Assembly (NCBI GenBank): GCA_030609125.1
Contig: JAUWCW010000001.1
Span: 1 to 31,091, forward strand
DNA length: 31,091 nucleotides
DNA from: Candidatus Rokuibacteriota bacterium
GTDB lineage: Bacteria; JAUVQV01
Direction of reading: 5' to 3'
In this document: one piece after another, positions 15,722 through 23,676 of the stretch
How positions within the stretch are numbered: the first letter of the stretch is position 1
Layout: each line of letters begins with the position of its first letter
Position numbers and translations under genes: made by a program
Notes under the pieces: model-generated
Told to the model about the DNA's origin: nothing
What the model saw: only the letters and a program-made list of their open reading frames with translations
The model's database searches: none

Positions 15722-18700
15722 GTGCGCAAAGTCACGGCAGGTATAGCAGTCCTTCTGGCCACGGGAGGCTGGCTCCTCTGGAGCGCCGCCCCGGCGGGGG
15801 CGGTCTCCCCGTGGTCCCACTACGACCGGGCGGGCGGTCTCGTCGACAATACCGTTCAGGTTATCGCCCGCGCCGGCGACGGTACGCTCTGGGTCGGCAC
15901 CAGGGGGGGGCTCAGCCGCTTCGACGGTCACCAGTGGCGAAATGTCACGAAAGAGGACGGCCTTCCCGACGACGACATCAACACGATTTTTCTGGATCCC
16001 GGGGGGCAGGCCTGGCGCGGAACGAGCAGGGGGTTCGGTTTTTTGCGCGACGGGCGGTGGAGCCGCCTCGGCCTGCCCGGGGCCCGGACGGGCGAGAAGG
16101 TGTCGGTCGTCTCCGACGCCGAGGGGAGGATCTGGTTCGGCTACGCCGGCGGGCTGATGAGCTTCGGGGGGGACGAAGAGGGGCTGCAGACGGTGGCGGC
16201 CCTCGACGGCACCCCCGTGACGGCCCTTCTCGCCGACCGCGAGGGAGGGCTCTGGGTCGGCACCAGGGAGGACGTGAGGTACTTCGACGGCGTGGACTGG
16301 ACGGTCCACACCGCCGCCGCCGGTCTCTCGCCCGGGGTTGTGACCAGCCTGCTGGAGGATTCGCGCGGCACCGTCTGGTGCGGCACTGAGGGGGGGCTCT
16401 CCGAATACGACGGCATCGGCTGGACGGCCTACGGCGCCCGTGACGATCTGCCCAACACCCACGTGACCGCCCTGGCGGAGGATCGCAAGGGACGCGTGTG
16501 GATAGGCACCCGGGGCGGAGTCGGCTGGTACGACGGCTACGACTGGATCTGGCTCGGCGAGAGTGAGGGCATCCCCTCCGAGGAGGTGCTTGCGCTGCAG
16601 GCCGACCTGAACGGCTCGATATGGATCGGCACATCACACGGGCTGATAAAGTATGACACCGCCTGGCTTGCCCTCGATTCCGTCGGTTACGACGAAGAGT
16701 CCCCCCGGGGGCCCCTTCTGCGGGACGGTGACGGCCTGCTGTTCATGGGGACGGACGAGGGCTTTCTCGAGATGGACGGGCGCCAGGTGGAGCACGTGGG
16801 ACCCGACGACGACCTGACGGGTCGGGTGAGCGTCTTTCTTGCCGACCTCGAGGGGGACGTCTGGATCGGTACGGACAACGGGCTCTACGTTTACAGCAGG
16901 GGCAGCCTCCGGCACTTCACACCTCCGGAGTACCAGTCAGAGCTCCGCCGGTACGACTACGGCGCCGAGTCGGTGAAGGTTCGCCACTTCGATCGCTACA
17001 ACGGGCTCAAGGACGAGATGGTCACCGCCCTCTGGGGAGTGGGGGAAGAAGAGATGTGGGTCGGCACTCCGAAGGGGCTGAGCCTCTACGCCGACGGGCA
17101 ATGGGACCTGGTCGAAGAGAATGAGCTTCTGGGGAAAGGGGAGATCACCGCCCTGGAGGGTGTCGCGGGGGAGGTGCTCTGGGTGGGGACCCCGGAGGGG
17201 CTGTGGACCCGTCGCGACGAGGAGTGGTCCGTTGTCGGGGCGCTGGCGGGAAAGGCCGTTCGCACCCTCTTCCGGGACCGGGACGGGAACCTCTGGGCCG
17301 GGACCGATCGGGGGGTGTCGCTCTGGAACGGTGAGGCCTGGCGGGACGTCGACCCCGGTGCGGGCCTCTCGGGGAGCGCCGTAGCGGAAATATTCCAGGA
17401 CCGCACGGGTATCATGTGGTTCGGTACCGACGCGGGAGTGGCGAAGTTTGACGGCTCGTACTGGAGCGCCTTCAGCGAGGCCGACGGTCTGCACGCGAAC
17501 GCCATTACCTCCATCATGGAAAACGGGGACGAGCTCTGGTTCGGCTCCTCCGAGGGGGTGACCCTCTACCGTCCCGACCGCGCGGCCCCCGACACGAGCC
17601 TGAAGGCCCCCCCCGGCGGGGTGGTGGGAACTTCGAGCTACCTCTTCGAGTTCGCCGCTTCGGACTTCGAGACCCCCCCGGGCAGGATGCGCTACTCCTG
17701 GCGCCTCGACGACGGCGAATGGAGCGACTTCGGCCGCGAGGCGCGGGTGACGGTGCTGGATCTGGCCAACGGAACCCACACCTTTGCCGTTCGCGGCATG
17801 GACCAGGGCCTCAACATCGACCCCACTCCCGCCGTGGTGAGTTTCCAGGTCGACACGGGGGTCTTCGACCTGGAAGTGGTGGAGATCGCCTTCGAGGACC
17901 TCTACGCATCTCTCTACCAGTTCTACGTCGCCGACAGGGACTTTGAGAAGAGGTCTCCGGCGCGGGTCAGCATCAGGAACAAGTTCGACAAGCCTCTTCG
18001 TGTGAAGGTCAGCTTCTTCATCCCGGGGCTGATGGATTTTCCCGGCGACCGGATCGTCACCATCGGTCCCGGCGAGGTTCTTCCCGTCCCCCTGAGGGTC
18101 GGGCTGAGCGACGCGGTTCTGGGGCTGGAGGAGACGGCGGCCCGCCAAGCCCTGGTCAAGCTGCAGTACAGCCTCCGTGGGGAGATGAAGGAGTCGTCGG
18201 TTTCCCGGTCGGTGACGATCTTCGAGAAGCACAGCATGACGTGGGAGGAGCCGGGCCGGGTCGGGCTCTACGTGACGCACCTGGACCCCGTGGTGGAGCA
18301 GTTCGCCCGCGGGGTTGTGAGTCAGTTCAGGGAGGATGAGAAGGAGACCATAATCTACGACAATCTCCTGCGGGGGATCGAAATCTTCGACGCCCTCGGC
18401 GCGTACGGCGTGCGCTACATCCCCGACCCCGAAAACCCCTACGGCAGTCTGGCTGCCGGGGGAGGAGTGCTCGACCTGATCCGCTTCCCCCGGGAGACCC
18501 TGGTGATGAGGTCCGGCGACTGCGACGACGTCTCCGTGCTCTACGCGGCCCTCCTTCAGAACATAGGGATCGACACGGCCCTCGTCGACGTCTACGATCA
18601 CGTCTTCGTCATTTTCGACACCGGGCTCAAAAGGGGGCAGTCGGGTCAGCTGACCCGGGACGCTGCGCTGCTGTACGTGGACGAGCAGGACCGGGTCTGG

Positions 18701-19339
18701 GTTCCGGTGGAGACCACCCTCCTGGGCAAGTCCTTCTCCGAAGCGTGGAGAACGGGCGCCCGGATGCTGGAGGAGCGGAAGTACGAGATCATCGAAATCA
18801 AGGAAGCCTGGAAGAAGTACCCGCCCATCCACCTCCCGGACGAGGCGCCGACGGTGGCCGTTCCGTCCCGGAGAGAAATCTGGCCCCTCTTCGAACAGGA
18901 CCTGAAGATACAGGAGCAGACCCTGGTGGGCGGCAGGGTGATGAAGCTCCAGCGGAAGCTGATGAAGCATCCCGCCGACGTGGCGGCTCTCAACTCCCTG
19001 GGGATTCTCCTGGCGAAGCACGGGTACCTCCTCCAGGCGGAGGCCCGTTTCAGGAAGGTTGTCGATCTGGCCCCCGGCTTTGCCGGGGGGCACAGCAACC
19101 TGGCAAACGTTCTTTACGAGAGGGAGGTGTACGAAGAGGCCATCGAACGGTACCTCCAGTCTCTTGCGTTCGATCCCGACTGCCCGGATGTTCACTTCGA
19201 GCTGGCTCTGAGGTTTCGCGATGGGGGCAGGTTCGACAGGGCCCGCGAACACTATCGGCTGGCGATGGATCTCGATGTGGATCTGGGGTCCGGGGCCGGC
19301 GGTGAAACTGTCATAACGGTTGAAAGGAGGGAACCATGA
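15722..19339 (+). CDS. Exported 14-blade propeller / transglutaminase-like / TPR protein
   Basis: The 1205-residue protein begins with a signal peptide (residues 1-27, ending SAAPAGA). Fourteen blade motifs of the two-component-regulator propeller type (forms of LWVGTxxGLxxYDG) run from about residue 55 to 615, enough for two seven-blade propellers. A Y_Y_Y-like beta domain follows (about 625-715; YSWRLDDGEWSDF). This is the periplasmic architecture of hybrid two-component sensors, but no membrane helix or kinase follows. Instead there is a beta-rich region, a transglutaminase-like domain with candidate triad Cys934 (RSGDCDDVSVLYAALLQ), His960 (YDHVFVIF) and Glu997 (VWVPVETT), and about three TPRs (1085-1185). 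It is probably periplasmic. The start is GTG without a ribosome site. Its stop overlaps the FecR-like gene (ATGA). The exact function is unknown; a sensor or envelope peptidase is inference. Confidence 0.88.
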   Translation: MRKVTAGIAVLLATGGWLLWSAAPAGAVSPWSHYDRAGGLVDNTVQVIARAGDGTLWVGTRGGLSRFDGHQWRNVTKEDGLPDDDINTIFLDPGGQAWRGTSRGFGFLRDGRWSRLGLPGARTGEKVSVVSDAEGRIWFGYAGGLMSFGGDEEGLQTVAALDGTPVTALLADREGGLWVGTREDVRYFDGVDWTVHTAAAGLSPGVVTSLLEDSRGTVWCGTEGGLSEYDGIGWTAYGARDDLPNTHVTALAEDRKGRVWIGTRGGVGWYDGYDWIWLGESEGIPSEEVLALQADLNGSIWIGTSHGLIKYDTAWLALDSVGYDEESPRGPLLRDGDGLLFMGTDEGFLEMDGRQVEHVGPDDDLTGRVSVFLADLEGDVWIGTDNGLYVYSRGSLRHFTPPEYQSELRRYDYGAESVKVRHFDRYNGLKDEMVTALWGVGEEEMWVGTPKGLSLYADGQWDLVEENELLGKGEITALEGVAGEVLWVGTPEGLWTRRDEEWSVVGALAGKAVRTLFRDRDGNLWAGTDRGVSLWNGEAWRDVDPGAGLSGSAVAEIFQDRTGIMWFGTDAGVAKFDGSYWSAFSEADGLHANAITSIMENGDELWFGSSEGVTLYRPDRAAPDTSLKAPPGGVVGTSSYLFEFAASDFETPPGRMRYSWRLDDGEWSDFGREARVTVLDLANGTHTFAVRGMDQGLNIDPTPAVVSFQVDTGVFDLEVVEIAFEDLYASLYQFYVADRDFEKRSPARVSIRNKFDKPLRVKVSFFIPGLMDFPGDRIVTIGPGEVLPVPLRVGLSDAVLGLEETAARQALVKLQYSLRGEMKESSVSRSVTIFEKHSMTWEEPGRVGLYVTHLDPVVEQFARGVVSQFREDEKETIIYDNLLRGIEIFDALGAYGVRYIPDPENPYGSLAAGGGVLDLIRFPRETLVMRSGDCDDVSVLYAALLQNIGIDTALVDVYDHVFVIFDTGLKRGQSGQLTRDAALLYVDEQDRVWVPVETTLLGKSFSEAWRTGARMLEERKYEIIEIKEAWKKYPPIHLPDEAPTVAVPSRREIWPLFEQDLKIQEQTLVGGRVMKLQRKLMKHPADVAALNSLGILLAKHGYLLQAEARFRKVVDLAPGFAGGHSNLANVLYEREVYEEAIERYLQSLAFDPDCPDVHFELALRFRDGGRFDRAREHYRLAMDLDVDLGSGAGGETVITVERREP

Positions 19340-19797
19340 GAGCAGCAGCCATGTTCGGTGTTCTCGTTCTGCTTTGTGCTCCGCCGGCGGCGTGGGGCGA
19401 AGAGCCTTCCGGAGGGGGACCCGTGGGTACTCTCACGGCCCTTGAAGGCGACGTCCAGGTGGGTGAGGGGGGAACATGGCGCCCGGCGGCGATGGGCGAG
19501 TCCGTTGCGGAAGGCCAGCTCATCAGGACAGGAGCGGCGTCCGGTGCGGACATACTTTTCAACGATGACGTTGCCGCCGCCGTGGGAGCGGAGATGGAGA
19601 TCGCCGTTTCGGATCTTCTGCTCAAGGCGCGTCTCGAAAGAATGAGGTCGAAAGTCTCTGCTCCGTCGGACACGCAGAAGGTGCAGATGCAGGTCACGCC
19701 GACGACCGGTGTGAGGGGTACGGAGCAGACGGAGGAGAAGGCGGAGCAGCTCAAGAGAGAGCACTACTGGAGCGAAGGCGAGAAAAAGTCTGAGTAA
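19336..19797 (+). CDS. Small exported FecR-domain protein
   Basis: The 153-residue product has a signal peptide (about residues 1-21, cleavage after AAWG) and one FecR-type beta domain (VGTLTALEGDVQV; WRPAAMGESVAEGQLIRTGA; ASGADILFNDDVAAAVG). It continues with MQVTPTTGVRGTEQTEE, which resembles the PtGxxxVRGTxf motif that ends such domains. The last 20 residues are charged. It lacks the cytoplasmic and membrane parts of FecR sigma regulators, so it is probably a free periplasmic protein. The ATG is preceded by AAAGGAGG at about 6 nt, the strongest ribosome site in the cluster, so it may be made in excess. It overlaps both neighbours (ATGA with the propeller gene, TAATG with the kinase gene). 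A partner role to the neighbours is inferred from context. Confidence 0.82.
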   Translation: MRAAAMFGVLVLLCAPPAAWGEEPSGGGPVGTLTALEGDVQVGEGGTWRPAAMGESVAEGQLIRTGAASGADILFNDDVAAAVGAEMEIAVSDLLLKARLERMRSKVSAPSDTQKVQMQVTPTTGVRGTEQTEEKAEQLKREHYWSEGEKKSE

Positions 19798-22211
19798 TGG
19801 GAGAAGACCGCCCTTCGGCCATTCCCATCCGGTCTTTCCCTTCCGGAAGGGACCAGACCGTCCAGCGTTACCATGCCTCCCCCTTCAGGCGGGGATGGGT
19901 CAGGTCCATCGCTATCGGTTTCGGCATCTCCCTTCTCACCGTCGGGCTGTTGCGGGCAGAGCTCTTCCGGCAGTTTGAGCTCAGGACCGTCGATGCCCGG
20001 TTCAGGCTGGCCGGAACACGTCCCGTCGAATCTCCTCTGGCCATAGTCTTTATCGGCGACGACAGCATCGAGGAGTTCGGCCGCTGGCCGTGGTCGTGGG
20101 ACCATCACGCCCTGCTCATCGATGTCCTCAACAGGGCGGGGGCGAAGGTCATCCTCTTCGACATCTTCTTCGCCGAGTCGCCCGACAGGGGTCAGGAGCA
20201 GTTCCTCGGCGCCATGGCCGGGGCGGCGGGAAATGTCCATTTCTGTTCTTTTTTCAACGGGTTCTCCCCCTCGGAGGAAGAAAGCGGCCCGCTGTTTCTC
20301 CGGGGGCTGGAACTGACCGGGCCAGTCCCCGGACTGCTCGGCTCCGCTGCCGGCATCGGGCACTGCAACGCCCTGCCCGACAGCGACGGCAATACCCGGA
20401 GAGTGCCTCTCCTCGTGCGTCACGGGGATGAGCTCTTCCCCGCGGCCGCCCTCCGGGTGGCCGGGGACTACCTCGGCTTCTCTATCGATGAAGTCGGTTT
20501 TCCGAGCGAGAGGGCGATTTCGGTCACGACTCGGGAGGGAACTCCCCGGACGATTCCCGTCGACGGCGAAGGCCAGACGATGGTCAACTTCAACGGCGGA
20601 CTGGATGCGTTTCCCGCCTTCTCGTACCGGCAGGTTCTGCAGGCCGACCGCTATCCGGAAAAGGCCCCCATAGATCTGGGGGTCTTCCGCGGCAGGATCG
20701 TCCTCGTCGGCGTGACCTTCACGGGCAACACCGACCTGAGGCCGACCCCTTTCTCTTCGGCCTATCCGATGATCGGCATCCAGGCGACGCTCATCGACAA
20801 CATACTCACCGGTGAGTTCGTCCGCCGCCCCTCCCGGGCAGCGACCCTCGCCGTCTGGCTGCTTCTCGGGGGGCTGGCAGGGGGGCTGGCCTTCTCTTTC
20901 CGGCCGCTGGTAAGCATGATCATTACCCTTCTGGCGGGGTCCGCTTTTCTTGTCGGCACACTCCAGGCCTTCACCGTGTGGCGGGTTCAGCTGGAGCTGG
21001 TCGGTCCCCTGACGGCGGTGGTGCTGACCTACCTGGCGGTGACGACCCTGCAGTACGTCGAGGTGCGGAAGCAGAAGATGCGCTACCTGGAACGGATGAA
21101 ATACCTGGGGCACCTCGTGGAGTCCTCCAGCGAGGCCATCGTCAGCTTCGACGCGTCCAGGGCGGTGGCGAGCTGGAACCACGGGGCCCAGGAGATCTTC
21201 GGCTACAATGAGAAGGAAGTCCGCAATCGGGCGTGGTCCTTCCTCGCCGCTCCCGGAGAGGAGAAGAGTCTCGAAACCCCTCTGCTGCGCACTCTCCAGG
21301 GAGAGGTGGTGGGGCACCAGGAGCTGCGCCTCCTGAGATCAGACGGCGCCGCGATCCCCGTGGCGGCGGCCTTCTCCCCCATACGGGACTCGAAGGGAGC
21401 CCTGGTGGGGATCTCCCTCATCGCCCAGGACCTGAGTGAGAAAAAGAAGATGATCGAGATCCTGGTCCAGTCCGAGAAGCTCGCCGAGATCGGTAGAATG
21501 GGATCCGGGATCGTTCACGAGATAAAGAATCCCCTGACCTCGATCATGATGATGAGCAGCATCCTCACCTCCGACAAAGAGCTGCCGCCGAAGGCGCTCA
21601 AGTACGCCGATATCATCGAGAAAGAGTCGCAGCGCATCCTTCGCCTCAGCAGGAACATTCTCGCCTTTGCCCGACCCCGGACGGCGGAGATGAAGGCGGT
21701 CGATCTCAACGGCATCCTGGAGGAGACGCTGGAGCTCGTTGAGTACGAGCTCAAGAAGGCCAAGGTTCATGTCAACCGGGAGCTTGACGGGAGCATGCCC
21801 CGGGTCCGGGGTGACCGGGAGAAGCTCAAGCAGGTCTTTCTCAACATCATCACCAACGCCTGTCACGCCATGAAGGAGGGGGGCGAGATCTTCGTTCGGA
21901 CCGTCCCTCCGGCGGGGATGGCCGCGCTTCGGGAGAGGGGGCCCGAGGGGTGGCACCGGTGCGAGGAAGGTGAAACCGAGCCCGGGGAGCTGGGGGCGGT
22001 GCAGATCGAGGACCGGGGGTCGGGCATGTCGCCCGACGTTCTGAAGAAGATTTTCGAGCCCTTCTTCTCGACCAAGGCCGAAGGCACGGGCACGGGGCTG
22101 GGCCTTTACATCTCACGGAACATCATCATGGAACACCGCGGAAGAATGGCCGTCCGCAGCCGGGAGGGAGAGGGTACGGTCTTCACCATCTTCCTCCCCC
22201 TCGACCGATGA
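19797..22211 (+). CDS. CHASE2-PAS sensor histidine kinase
   Basis: The 804-residue kinase has an N-terminal helix (about 34-53), a CHASE2 periplasmic sensor domain (about 60-340; VDARFRLAG, VFIGDDSIEEFGRWPW, VILFDIFFAE, FRGRIVLVGVT), three membrane helices (about 350-425), a PAS domain (about 435-550; ASWNHGAQEIFGYNEKEV), a HisKA domain with phospho-acceptor His574 (GIVHEIKNPLTSIMMM) and an HATPase_c domain (NIITNACHAM, EDRGSGMS, FEPFFSTKAEGTGTGLGLYI). All catalytic boxes look intact. An insertion of about 30 residues rich in Glu/Gly lies between the N and G1 boxes. There is no receiver domain and no response regulator gene in the window. Its start overlaps the FecR-like gene and its end overlaps the LexA-like gene, suggesting a single functional unit. 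Confidence 0.93.
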   Translation: MGEDRPSAIPIRSFPSGRDQTVQRYHASPFRRGWVRSIAIGFGISLLTVGLLRAELFRQFELRTVDARFRLAGTRPVESPLAIVFIGDDSIEEFGRWPWSWDHHALLIDVLNRAGAKVILFDIFFAESPDRGQEQFLGAMAGAAGNVHFCSFFNGFSPSEEESGPLFLRGLELTGPVPGLLGSAAGIGHCNALPDSDGNTRRVPLLVRHGDELFPAAALRVAGDYLGFSIDEVGFPSERAISVTTREGTPRTIPVDGEGQTMVNFNGGLDAFPAFSYRQVLQADRYPEKAPIDLGVFRGRIVLVGVTFTGNTDLRPTPFSSAYPMIGIQATLIDNILTGEFVRRPSRAATLAVWLLLGGLAGGLAFSFRPLVSMIITLLAGSAFLVGTLQAFTVWRVQLELVGPLTAVVLTYLAVTTLQYVEVRKQKMRYLERMKYLGHLVESSSEAIVSFDASRAVASWNHGAQEIFGYNEKEVRNRAWSFLAAPGEEKSLETPLLRTLQGEVVGHQELRLLRSDGAAIPVAAAFSPIRDSKGALVGISLIAQDLSEKKKMIEILVQSEKLAEIGRMGSGIVHEIKNPLTSIMMMSSILTSDKELPPKALKYADIIEKESQRILRLSRNILAFARPRTAEMKAVDLNGILEETLELVEYELKKAKVHVNRELDGSMPRVRGDREKLKQVFLNIITNACHAMKEGGEIFVRTVPPAGMAALRERGPEGWHRCEEGETEPGELGAVQIEDRGSGMSPDVLKKIFEPFFSTKAEGTGTGLGLYISRNIIMEHRGRMAVRSREGEGTVFTIFLPLDR

Positions 22212-22810
22212 AGGGCGGCGACAGGAGCAGGGAGCTCTACCGCTATCTGGAGGCCTGCCAGAGAAGGGAGGGGCGCTTCCCCTCGTACCGGGAGATCGCC
22301 GCCGCTCTCGGATGGAAATCGACGAACACCGTTTCCTACCACATCGCAAGGATGATGCGGGAGGGCCTTCTGGAAAAGGACCCCGGCAAGGTACGGAGCT
22401 TCCGTCTCCGGCGCTACCGCAGGAGCCGGTATCTCAAGAGGCAGGCGCAGGAGCTGGAGATTCGCCCCACGTTCGGGAAGGAGGGCTCCCCGAACAGGAA
22501 CCTGTGGATTGACCGAGGGTGGTTCGGGGGGGAGAAGCTGTCGGTGTGGGAGCTGTCGGGCGATGCCCCGTTGCCCGAGGGGCTGAAGAGCGGAGACTGC
22601 GTTCTGGTGGACTCCGCCGCCGAGCCGGCAGTGGGTGACCTCGTTCTCGCCTCCGCCGGCGGGGAGACACTGGCAGGCCGCATCTTTTATGAAGGCGAGA
22701 GCTGGCGCCTGCTGGTTTCGGAGGAGCCGGAAGAGATCCTCATCCTGGGAGAGGGGAGTCTTGCGGGAGAGATACTGGGACGCGTGGTCGGCCTGCTCCG
22801 GCGCTTCTGA
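22208..22810 (+). CDS. LexA-like regulator with inactive S24 protease domain
   Basis: The 200-residue protein has a LexA-type winged helix (residues about 5-68; FPSYREIAAALGWKSTNTVS, then YHIARMMREGLLE) followed by a basic linker and an S24-like C-terminal domain (about 108-200; LSGDAPLPEGLKSGDCVLVD; GDLVLASAGGETLAGRIF; GEILGRVVGLLR). Aligned by eye with E. coli LexA, the nucleophile Ser of GxSM is Ala120 and the general-base Lys of VKRL is Gly157. No Ala-Gly self-cleavage site is evident around residues 80-95. It therefore should not self-cleave like LexA and may instead respond to a ligand or partner. The ATG overlaps the kinase stop by 4 bp. The cell's real LexA is presumably elsewhere. 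Role as output of the kinase cluster is inference. Confidence 0.82.
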   Translation: MKGGDRSRELYRYLEACQRREGRFPSYREIAAALGWKSTNTVSYHIARMMREGLLEKDPGKVRSFRLRRYRRSRYLKRQAQELEIRPTFGKEGSPNRNLWIDRGWFGGEKLSVWELSGDAPLPEGLKSGDCVLVDSAAEPAVGDLVLASAGGETLAGRIFYEGESWRLLVSEEPEEILILGEGSLAGEILGRVVGLLRRF

Positions 22811-22819
22811 AGAGGGACC

Positions 22820-23575
22820 GTGAAGGTGCCGCGACTTGAAGAGGCCCTCGGCGCTGCGGCCGCCAAGGCCCGCAACGCCGCCTTCGGCCTGCTCGATCTG
22901 GTCGTTCCTCCCGTGTGCCTGCTCTGCGGCGAGGGCCTGGAGAGGGAAGGGGAGGAGAGCCTTTGCCCCGCCTGTGACGACGGACTCCCCTCTTTCTCCC
23001 GTCCCCTCTGTGCCGGCTGTGGAGGGGCCCCCGTCCGGAGCGCCCTGGACTTCTGTCCGCCCTGCCGGGGAACCTGTTCCAGGGACGGGCTGGTGGTTCT
23101 GGGCCCCTTCAAGGGAGGCGTCCGGGATCTCGTCCACGCTTTCAAGTACAGGGCCGATTTCGGCGCCGGGAGGTACCTGGCCCGCCGTCTCGCGATGAGG
23201 GCCGCCGTTGAGCTCGGGCAGTGCTGCGACCTGGTCGTCCCCGTTCCCCTGCACCGGCGCCGCCTGCGCTCCCGCGGGTTCAACCAGGCGGCCCTGCTGG
23301 CGCGTCGGATTTCGAAGCAGACGGGCCGGCCCCTGCTGGCGCGCGCCCTGGAGCGACGGATTCATACCCGCTCCCTTACGGGACTCGACCTGAGGGAGAG
23401 AAAAAGGGAGGTGCGGGGCGCCATGAACCTGCGACGCGGCGTCTCTGTGGAGGGTAGAAGAGTACTCGTCGTGGACGATGTCTTCACCTCCGGCGCGACG
23501 ACGGAAGAATGCTGCAGAATTCTCAAGCGGGCAGGGGCGTCGCGGGTCATCGTCGCCGCGGTGGCCAGGGCGTGA
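22820..23575 (+). CDS. comF: ComF family protein (zinc ribbon plus phosphoribosyltransferase domain)
   Basis: The 251-residue protein carries three CxxC-type pairs at the N-terminus (CLLCGEG, CPACDDG, CAGCGG) and a further CPPC, then a PRTase-like domain with PVPLHRRRLRSRGFNQAALL and the PRPP-binding loop VLVVDDVFTSGATTEEC. This is the classic ComF/GntX layout. In naturally competent bacteria ComF helps take up single-stranded DNA; in many others the role is unclear. The start is GTG, 9 bp after the LexA-like gene, with GAGGG upstream, so it is probably cotranscribed with the sensor cluster but may simply be read through. Confidence 0.93.
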   Translation: MKVPRLEEALGAAAAKARNAAFGLLDLVVPPVCLLCGEGLEREGEESLCPACDDGLPSFSRPLCAGCGGAPVRSALDFCPPCRGTCSRDGLVVLGPFKGGVRDLVHAFKYRADFGAGRYLARRLAMRAAVELGQCCDLVVPVPLHRRRLRSRGFNQAALLARRISKQTGRPLLARALERRIHTRSLTGLDLRERKREVRGAMNLRRGVSVEGRRVLVVDDVFTSGATTEECCRILKRAGASRVIVAAVARA

Positions 23576-23600
23576 CGGACAGGAGGGAAAGGCCGGTTCG

Positions 23601-23630
23601 TTGACAGAAAATCGCCACGGCTGGTACCAT
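23601..23630 (+). promoter_or_regulatory. gap-pgk-tpiA promoter
   Basis: TTGACA (23601-23606), 18 bp, TACCAT (23625-23630). It lies in the 101-bp gap between comF and gap, leaving a leader of about 40 nt that ends in GGGAGGG and the ATG at 23677. A second -10-like TACTAT (23650-23655) has no matching -35. No terminator for the preceding unit is seen. Confidence 0.5.
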
Positions 23631-23676
23631 TCCCACCGGTTCAGTCGATTACTATATTTCTGGGAGGGCACAGTCT

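Noticed and set aside
16937-19252. Long minus-strand open frame (about 771 codons) opposite the propeller gene
   Set aside because: It mirrors the codon bias of the sense gene; the repeated blades on the plus strand give strong evidence for that strand.
22208-22810. Calling this gene the SOS repressor lexA
   Set aside because: The catalytic Ser and Lys of the S24 domain are replaced and no cleavage site is evident, so an SOS-type repressor is unlikely.
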